64,000 bases of DNA, taken from the NCBI RefSeq assembly GCF_007483665.1, contig NZ_VIQO01000001.1, forward strand, positions 62,001 to 126,000, written 5' to 3'. The stretch comes from Catellatospora sichuanensis. Lineage in GTDB: Bacteria > Actinomycetota > Actinomycetes > Mycobacteriales > Micromonosporaceae. The notes beneath the pieces were generated by a model. It saw only the letters and a list, made by a program, of their open reading frames with translations, searched no databases and was not told the origin of the DNA. Shown here one piece after another: positions 59,054 through 64,000 of this stretch (positions within the stretch are counted from its first letter, which is position 1; each line of letters opens with the position of its first letter). The position numbers and the translations under genes are program-made.

Positions 59054-59908
59054 GTGCCTAGCTTTCGATCATGGGATGGGACCGAGCTCGCCTACCGGGT
59101 CACCGGCGACGGGCCACCGCTGGTGTGCGTGCCGGGCGGGCCGGGCCAGGCCGTGCGATACCTCGGCGAGCTGGGTGGGCTGTCGGCCACCCGGACGCTG
59201 ATCCTGCTGGACAACCGCGGTACCGGCGACTCCGCCGTGCCCGCCGACCCGGCGACCTACCGGGTCGACCGCATCGCCGACGACGTCGAGGCGCTGCGCG
59301 CCCACCTCGGCCTGCCCACCATGGACCTGCTCGGCCACTCCGCCAGCGGCGGCGTGTGCTTCCTGTACGCCGACAAGCACCCGGAGCGGCTGCGCCGCCT
59401 GGTCGTCGTCGACCCGTCCCTGCGCGTGCTGGGCCTGCCGTCCGATCTGGACGTGGCACACGTGCTGGCCGAGCGCTCGCACGAGCCGTGGATCGACGAG
59501 GCCGCCGCCGCGCTCACCGCCGAGGCCGCCGACGCCGAGGAGCTGGAGCGGCTGCGCCGGCTGTCCGCTCCCCTGCTCTACGGGCAGTGGAACGACGCCG
59601 CCAAGGCGCAGGCCGACGCCGAGCCGGCCGAGTTCGCCAAGCCCGCCACCGACGGCTTCTACGCCGGTTACGAGCCCGACCCGGCCCTGCCGGAGCGGCT
59701 GGCCCGGCTCGCCGTGCCGACCCTGTTCGTGGTCGGCGAGCACGACATCTGGCCCACCCGGCACGCCGTACGCGCGCTGGCCGAGCGGCTCAGCTCGGCA
59801 CGGCTGACGGTGCAGCCGGCGTCGGGTCACTTTCCGTGGGTGGACGATCCGCAGGCGTTCGCGGCGACGGTGGAGTCGTTCCTGAGCGAGGTCGCAGCAG
59901 CAGCATGA
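59054..59908 (+). CDS. alpha/beta hydrolase (proline iminopeptidase-like)
   Basis: A 284-residue hydrolase. The oxyanion region is VCVPGGPGQAVRYLGELG, the RGTGDS block follows, the nucleophile elbow is GHSASGG near residues 95-101, the acid lies in VVGEHDIW and the His in ASGHFPWVDDP. This resembles proline iminopeptidases and related esterases. GTG 59054 is the start. Its last 119 bases overlap the end of the opposite-strand BenE gene, which is unusual. Confidence 0.86.
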   Translation: MPSFRSWDGTELAYRVTGDGPPLVCVPGGPGQAVRYLGELGGLSATRTLILLDNRGTGDSAVPADPATYRVDRIADDVEALRAHLGLPTMDLLGHSASGGVCFLYADKHPERLRRLVVVDPSLRVLGLPSDLDVAHVLAERSHEPWIDEAAAALTAEAADAEELERLRRLSAPLLYGQWNDAAKAQADAEPAEFAKPATDGFYAGYEPDPALPERLARLAVPTLFVVGEHDIWPTRHAVRALAERLSSARLTVQPASGHFPWVDDPQAFAATVESFLSEVAAAA

Positions 59909-61031
59909 GGCCGCCGGCCAGCAGCCCCCAGAAGGCCGCGCCGACCCCGAGCAGCGCCACGCCCGACGCGGTCACCACGAAGGTGACCACCGCCGCCTCC
60001 CGCCCCTCGGCTTCGGCCGTCGCCGAGGCGATCGCCGCGCCGAGCGCCCCGAGCAGGGCCAGGCCCGCCACCGCCTCGATCAGCAGCGGCGGCGAGCTGA
60101 GCACGAACGCCGTCGCCGCGCTCGCGCCGAGCCCGAGAGTGATCATGCCGAGGCCCGCGGTCACCGAGGCGATCCAGCGCCGCCGCGGATCAGGGTGCGC
60201 GTCGGGCCCCGCGGCCAGCGCGGCGGTGATGGCGGCCAGGTTCACCGCGTGCGAGCCGAACGGCGCGGCGACCGCCGTGGCCGCCCCGGTGCCGAGCAGC
60301 ACGCCGCGCAGCGGCGGGGTGTAGCCGTACCCCTGCAGCACGGCCATGCCCGGCACGTTCTGCGAGGCCATGGTGACCAGGAACAGCGGCACCGCCAGGC
60401 TCACCAGCGCCTGCCAGGTGAACACCGGCGCGGTGAGCACGACCTCCGGCGCGGCGGCGGCTCCGCGCAACGCGGCCGGGGAGTCCAGCACGATCACGAG
60501 CACGGCCGCGGCCAGCGCAGCGGGCACGGCCCAGGCTCGCGCGAAGCGGTTCAACACCAGCCACACCAACACGATCGGCGCAGCGAGCAGCGGCACGTCG
60601 ACCAGCGCCCGCACCGGGGCGATGCACAGGTCGAGCAGCACACCCGCGAGCATGGCCGCCGCGATCGGCCGCGGAATCGCCGCGATCGCCCGGCCCAGCG
60701 CCGGGAACAGCCCCGCCGCGACGATCAGCGCGCCGGTGACCGCGAACGCGCCCACCGCCGCGGCGAACCCGCCGTCGACCGAGCCGGTGGCGGCCAGCAG
60801 CGCCGCGCCCGGCGTCGACCAGGCGATGCTGATCGGGATGCGGTGCCGCAGGCCGAGCACGATCGCTGTCGCGCCGGCGGCCACGCATACCGCCAGCAGG
60901 CCCGAAGCGGCCTGACGCGAGTCCGCGCCCACCGCCCGCAACCCCGCCAGCACCACGGCGAACGTGCTCGCGAACCCGACCACCGCCGTGACCACCCCGG
61001 CCAGCACCGGCTGCAACACTCCCCTGCCCAC
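59790..61031 (-). CDS. BenE-family benzoate/proton symporter-like transporter
   Basis: A 413-residue protein with about twelve hydrophobic segments. Landmarks are GLRHRIPISIAWSTPGAALL, AIPRPIAAAMLAGVLLDLCI, VTMASQNVPGMAVLQGYGY and PFGSHAVNLAAITAALAAGP, all typical of BenE. The predicted substrate is an aromatic acid such as benzoate, but the pair with an XRE-cupin regulator occurs in many contexts. GTG 61031 is preferred because GAGGAG lies 7 bases upstream; the longer ATG at 61091 would overlap the operator at 61058. The tail is Pro/Ser-rich. Confidence 0.86.
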   Translation of the reverse strand: MGRGVLQPVLAGVVTAVVGFASTFAVVLAGLRAVGADSRQAASGLLAVCVAAGATAIVLGLRHRIPISIAWSTPGAALLAATGSVDGGFAAAVGAFAVTGALIVAAGLFPALGRAIAAIPRPIAAAMLAGVLLDLCIAPVRALVDVPLLAAPIVLVWLVLNRFARAWAVPAALAAAVLVIVLDSPAALRGAAAAPEVVLTAPVFTWQALVSLAVPLFLVTMASQNVPGMAVLQGYGYTPPLRGVLLGTGAATAVAAPFGSHAVNLAAITAALAAGPDAHPDPRRRWIASVTAGLGMITLGLGASAATAFVLSSPPLLIEAVAGLALLGALGAAIASATAEAEGREAAVVTFVVTASGVALLGVGAAFWGLLAGGLMLLLRPRSGTTPPSPRTPADRPPTESDPTPAAPSAVPS

Positions 61032-61057
61032 GCCCCGGCTCCTCGCTCCAGCGCGAG

Positions 61058-61075
61058 CGTTCCGCAAACGGAACG
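61058..61075. promoter_or_regulatory. operator palindrome between BenE and regulator genes
   Basis: CGTTCCG at 61058-61064 and CGGAACG at 61069-61075 form a perfect 7-bp inverted repeat around CAAA, between the divergent starts at 61031 and 61101. It is the likely target of the XRE-cupin protein, which would control both genes. Confidence 0.6.
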
Positions 61076-61100
61076 GTCGCTCGTGGTGCACGATAGCCCC

Positions 61101-61670
61101 ATGAGCGCGCGTCCGGCAACCGCCCGCAGCGGCCGGCCCCCGGCCCTGGAGCCCGGGGCCGAAGGTGTCGGCGCACGGCTGCGCCGGTTGCGCGAGCAGG
61201 CGGGGATCTCGCTGTCGGAGCTGGCCCGCCGGGCGAACGTGGGCAAGGCGACGCTGTCGGGGCTGGAGAACGGCACCCGCAACCCGACCCTGGACACGCT
61301 GTGGTCGGTGACCGCCGCGCTCGGCGTGCCGATCACCGCGCTGCTGGCCGGCCAGCAGGCCGGCACGGTACGCGGCACCGCCGTCGAAGCCACGCTCCTG
61401 CAGGTGTTCGACGACGACGCGGTCACCTACGAGCTGTACCGGATGGTCGTCCCGCCCGGCGCCGCCCAGGTCTCACCGGCGCACCACGCCGGGGTGACCG
61501 AGCACATCACCGTCTTCGACGGCGTGCTGCGCGCCGGGCCGATCGACGCCCCGCTCACCGCCCACCCCGGCGAGCACGTCTCCTGGCGGTCCGACGTGCC
61601 CCACCTCTACGAGGCCGTCGGCGACCACCCCGTCCGGGCCAGCCTGCTCATCCGCTACCCGCGTCCCTGA
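61101..61670 (+). CDS. XRE-type regulator with cupin domain
   Basis: A 189-residue transcription factor. The helix-turn-helix spans about 24-80 (LRRLREQAGISLSELARRAN, then KATLSGLENGTRNPTLDTLW). The C-terminal cupin sensor (about 95-189) has VPPGAAQVSPAHHAGVTEHI and a second cupin motif WRSDVPHLYEAVGDH. Such proteins sense small ligands. ATG 61101 is divergent from the BenE gene with a palindrome between them, so it probably regulates that transporter. Confidence 0.9.
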   Translation: MSARPATARSGRPPALEPGAEGVGARLRRLREQAGISLSELARRANVGKATLSGLENGTRNPTLDTLWSVTAALGVPITALLAGQQAGTVRGTAVEATLLQVFDDDAVTYELYRMVVPPGAAQVSPAHHAGVTEHITVFDGVLRAGPIDAPLTAHPGEHVSWRSDVPHLYEAVGDHPVRASLLIRYPRP

Positions 61671-61882
61671 CGGTCAAGGTTTGCAGGCGGTGCGCAGGAA
61701 GCGCCGGCAGTGGGCGACGAAGGGGGCCGTCGGCGCGCGTCCGTGCCCTCTGCCGGCAACTCTGCGAACGATCTCACCTGGCCGGTCCATCGCAGGGCTC
61801 GCGCCCGGGCAACGGGTTTACGACAGCTCGGCACCTTAACGGGCCGTACCGCGTTATGCCGGATGACGGCAGGAGAAGGCTT

Positions 61883-62161
61883 ATGTCAAGGCCGCAGCCA
61901 CGACCCAGATCCTCGAACGACGTCCGGCGCAACTCCCACGGCACGACCTACGTCGGCCGCACGGCGATCCAGAGCCGCGCCCTGGCCATGGTCGCCGAGG
62001 GGCGGCAGCGCTGGAGCGAGCACCACATGCAGGTGCAGGGCATCTGTGACCGGTGCGGGCACACCTATCCGTGCGAGGACGCGCTGCAGGCGGCGTGGCA
62101 GATCGTCTACTGGGAGCCCTACCTGCCCGCACCGGGGCTGGTCCGGCCGTACGTGGACTGA
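61883..62161 (+). CDS. small conserved-looking protein with CxxC...C motif
   Basis: A 92-residue protein that I cannot assign. It starts MSRPQPRPRSSNDVRR, has an Arg-rich N-terminus and a possible metal site in GICDRCGHTYPCEDALQAAW near residues 58-77, and ends PGLVRPYVD. The start is convincing: AGGAG precedes ATG 61883, whereas the longer upstream frame has no site. The Cys pattern suggests a small zinc-ribbon-like protein, but this is inference. Confidence 0.6.
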   Translation: MSRPQPRPRSSNDVRRNSHGTTYVGRTAIQSRALAMVAEGRQRWSEHHMQVQGICDRCGHTYPCEDALQAAWQIVYWEPYLPAPGLVRPYVD

Positions 62162-62170
62162 GCCATACTC

Positions 62171-62206
62171 CCTAGTCATCCTAGGCTGTTGCCTAGTAAC
62201 CTTAGG
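62171..62206 (+). promoter_or_regulatory. tandem TetR operators on a leaderless promoter
   Basis: CCTAG-TCATC-CTAGG at 62171-62185 is a perfect inverted repeat; CCTAG-TAACC-TTAGG at 62192-62206 is a close copy 21 bases (two helical turns) downstream. The second contains TAGTAA (62194-62199), a -10-like element 9 bases before ATG 62209. No ribosome site is present, so the mRNA may begin at the ATG. Binding of the TetR protein encoded there would block its own promoter. Confidence 0.62.
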
Positions 62207-62208
62207 TT

Positions 62209-62820
62209 ATGGCACGGGCAGGGCTCACGGCGCAGCGGGTGACGCTGGCGGCGGCCGACCTGGCGGACACCGCCGGGCTCGACCACGTCACGATCTCCGC
62301 GCTGGCGCGCGGGTTCGGCGTGAAGGACGCGAGCCTCTACTCCCACGTCCGCAACCTGCAGGACCTGCGGCACCGCATCGCGCTGCTCGCGGGCGGCGAG
62401 CTGGTCGACGCCATCGCCGCGGCCGTGGCGGGCCGGTCGGGCCGGGACGCGCTGATCGCTTTCGCGGACGCGTACCGGGCCTACGCCCTGGCCCACCCCG
62501 GCCGGTACGCGGCCACCCAGCTCCCGCTGCCGCCCGAGCTCGTCACCGCCGACCCGGTCGCGTTCCGGCGCACCTACGAGCTGACCTACGGCATGCTGCG
62601 CGGCTACGGTCTGTCCGAACCCGACCTCACCGACGCGGTGCGCCTGCTGCGCGGCGCGTTCCACGGGTTCGTGAGCCTGGAGGCCACCGGCGGCTTCGGC
62701 CACCCGCGCGACGTCGAGCAGTCGTGGCGGCGGGCCGTCGAAGCCCTGCACGTGCTGCTCGAACACTGGCCCGCCGCACCCCCGGCGGCATCCGCCCGAG
62801 AGGACACCCCCGCACCATGA
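62209..62820 (+). CDS. TetR-family regulator
   Basis: A 203-residue TetR regulator of the type with a WHG-like C-terminal domain. The DNA-binding helices are LAAADLADTAGLDHVTISAL and ARGFGVKDASLYSHVRNLQD; the C-terminal segment includes LLRGAFHGFVSLEATGGFG. ATG 62209 lies 2 bases after the operator and appears leaderless. Its stop overlaps the start of the next gene (ATGA), so the pair forms an operon with autoregulation likely. Confidence 0.88.
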   Translation: MARAGLTAQRVTLAAADLADTAGLDHVTISALARGFGVKDASLYSHVRNLQDLRHRIALLAGGELVDAIAAAVAGRSGRDALIAFADAYRAYALAHPGRYAATQLPLPPELVTADPVAFRRTYELTYGMLRGYGLSEPDLTDAVRLLRGAFHGFVSLEATGGFGHPRDVEQSWRRAVEALHVLLEHWPAAPPAASAREDTPAP

Positions 62821-63917
62821 CCTGGCACCACCTTCAGCAGCGTGTACAGCAGCGCGTCGACGACCTCGTCGGCTCGGGGCAGGAGACCGGCGTACAGGTC
62901 GCCGCGTACCTGCACGGCGTGCCGATCGTCGACGCCGTCGCCGGGCTGGCCGACCCCGCGACGGGGCGGCCGGTCACCCCGGGCACCCCGTTCTTCAGCT
63001 ACTCCACCGGCAAGGCACTCACCTCGACCGTGGTGCACGTGCTGGCCGAGCAGGGCAGGCTCGACTACGACCTGCACATCGCCGAGGTGTGGCCGGAGTT
63101 CGCCCGGCACGGCAAGTCCGGCATCACGTTGCGCCACGCGCTCACACACACCGCGGGGCTGCCCGCGCTGCCGCCCGACGTGACCGCCGCGGACCTCGCC
63201 GACTGGGACCGCATGTGCGCGATCATGGCCGACGCGACACCGCTGTGGGAGCCGGGCACGGCGCACGGCTACCACGTGTGGACGTACGGCTGGCTGGTCG
63301 GCGAGACGGTCCGCCGGGCCACGGGCCGGACCGTGGCGCAGGTGCTGGCCGCCGACGTCGCCGCGCCGCTGGGCATGCCCGGCGAACTGCTGCTCGGCGT
63401 ACCCGAAAAGGACCTGGACTCCCTCGCCGTACTGGCCGACCGGAGCTGGTCGGACGCGCTCAAGCAGCTCAGCTCGCAGCTGCCGAACTTCGACCGGGCG
63501 GTGCCGCACGGCGCGCGACCCGACGCCGACCTGGGCAACGACCGGGCCTTCCTGCGCGCGGACGTGCCGGCCGTGGGCACCATCACGGCCCGCGCGGCGG
63601 CCCGCATGTTCGCCGCGCTGCTCGGCGAGGTGGACGGGGTCCGCCTGATCTCCCCGGAACGGCTGCGCGAGGTGAGCACGCCGGTGACCCGGGGTCCGGA
63701 GTGGACGTTCGGCATGCCGGTGCGCTGGACGCTCGGCTACGCGGTCGACGGGCCGATGATCGGCGTGGGCGGGATCGGCGGCAGCCTGGCCGGGGCGCTG
63801 CCCGAGCTCGGGCTGACCGTGGCGGCGACGAAGAACGCGCTGGCCGTCGGCGACGGCGATCCGATGGAGCAGCTACGTGAGATGATCATCGCGGCGGTCC
63901 GGGACGGGCGCGTCTAG
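62817..63917 (+). CDS. beta-lactamase-fold serine hydrolase
   Basis: A 366-residue class C beta-lactamase-like or EstB-type hydrolase. The Ser-x-x-Lys motif is Ser63-Thr-Gly-Lys66 in FSYSTGKALTS, the Tyr motif is in GYHVWTYGWLVG and FLRADVPAVGTITARAAARM and GGIGGSLAG follow. Such cytoplasmic members are esterases or peptidases rather than antibiotic resistance enzymes; no signal peptide is present. It overlaps the TetR stop by four bases and its own stop shares CTAG with the convergent gene. Confidence 0.87.
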   Translation: MTWHHLQQRVQQRVDDLVGSGQETGVQVAAYLHGVPIVDAVAGLADPATGRPVTPGTPFFSYSTGKALTSTVVHVLAEQGRLDYDLHIAEVWPEFARHGKSGITLRHALTHTAGLPALPPDVTAADLADWDRMCAIMADATPLWEPGTAHGYHVWTYGWLVGETVRRATGRTVAQVLAADVAAPLGMPGELLLGVPEKDLDSLAVLADRSWSDALKQLSSQLPNFDRAVPHGARPDADLGNDRAFLRADVPAVGTITARAAARMFAALLGEVDGVRLISPERLREVSTPVTRGPEWTFGMPVRWTLGYAVDGPMIGVGGIGGSLAGALPELGLTVAATKNALAVGDGDPMEQLREMIIAAVRDGRV

Positions 63918-64000
63918 CGGCGGGTGAAGGTGCCCCAGCCGTCGGCGTCCAGGTGCGCGACGCGCAGCTGCTTCGCCGGGCCGGAGCCGTCCGCGGTGAA
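63914..64000 (-). CDS. C-terminal end of an unknown gene (partial)
   Basis: Minus-strand reading from the window edge gives 28 codons (FTADGSGPAKQLRVAHLDAD then GWGTFTRR) and ends in TAG at 63916-63914. The stop shares the palindromic CTAG at 63914-63917 with the stop of the opposite gene. The reading frame and coding feel suggest a real gene continuing beyond the window; the product is unknown. Confidence 0.6.
   Translation of the reverse strand, partial: FTADGSGPAKQLRVAHLDADGWGTFTRR

Noticed and set aside
62817..63917. Antibiotic-resistance beta-lactamase
   Set aside because: No signal peptide and closest pattern is the EstB-like esterase group; resistance cannot be inferred.

Overview
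The window is high-GC DNA with frequent GTG starts, dense same-strand operons and many 1-4 base stop/start overlaps. Together with mycothiol-type DinB proteins, an F420-type oxidoreductase, LAXTG anchoring and the AGCG[C/A]AGCGAG repeat family, this points to an actinomycete, most likely Micromonosporaceae (inference). All function calls come from reading protein motifs. No database search was run.

Layout. 0-5.3 kb: aldehyde dehydrogenase, RBBP9-like hydrolase, a TetR regulator divergent from a DinB-fold protein, TspO, a dienelactone-hydrolase-like protein and a Dabb protein. 5.4-14.1 kb: one tightly coupled operon of eight full-length genes plus micro-ORFs. It encodes a nitrilase-type hydrolase, a red-chlorophyll-catabolite-reductase (RCCR)-like protein, a chlorophyllase-like hydrolase, a Rieske oxygenase, a second bilin-reductase-like protein, a beta-rich protein of unknown function, an SDR resembling plant chlorophyll b reductase (NYC1/NOL), a membrane protein and an Asp/Glu-racemase-family enzyme. 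This set resembles the plant chlorophyll-breakdown (PAO/phyllobilin) pathway and is the most exciting candidate system here; TspO, a tetrapyrrole-binding protein, lies just upstream. 14.2-22.5 kb: a carotenoid cluster (crtE-crtI-B12/MerR photoreceptor-type regulator, divergent from crtB-crtYc-crtYd-acyltransferase-glycosyltransferase-P450) predicted to make a cyclic, possibly glycosylated and acylated C40 carotenoid.

22.5-34.9 kb: secreted pectate lyase behind two LacI-type operators; a LAXTG-anchored neocarzinostatin-fold protein; then a minus-strand operon with a WxL-like surface protein, a DUF916 protein, a membrane-anchored protein, a periplasmic-binding lipoprotein, a LivF ATPase and a LivH-LivM-LivG triple fusion. 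34.2-46.8 kb: membrane protein, SDR/DUF2867 protein, M4 metalloprotease, cytochrome bd oxidase (cydAB), DUF4190 protein, a nitrilase remnant, Pr6Pr protein, MMPL transporter and adenosylcobinamide amidohydrolase (CbiZ). 47-64 kb: a 1124-residue secreted multidomain carbohydrate protein, a 52-residue partner plus YeiH-type transporter, SnoaL-like protein, M15-like secreted protein, membrane-HIT fusion, Tat-exported binding protein, HAD phosphatase, LLM oxidoreductase, a small ABC exporter, alpha/beta hydrolase overlapping a BenE transporter, XRE-cupin regulator, and a TetR plus beta-lactamase-fold hydrolase pair.

Two themes recur. First, short micro-ORFs (19-33 codons) bridge neighbouring genes with NTGA overlaps at four places, one of them a perfect-period 71-bp triplication. 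Second, light and tetrapyrrole functions (B12-type regulator, carotenoids, TspO, chlorophyll-catabolite-like enzymes, CbiZ) cluster, and a 13-base word is shared between the crt and tspO promoter regions. I saw no tRNA, rRNA, CRISPR array, insertion sequence or origin.
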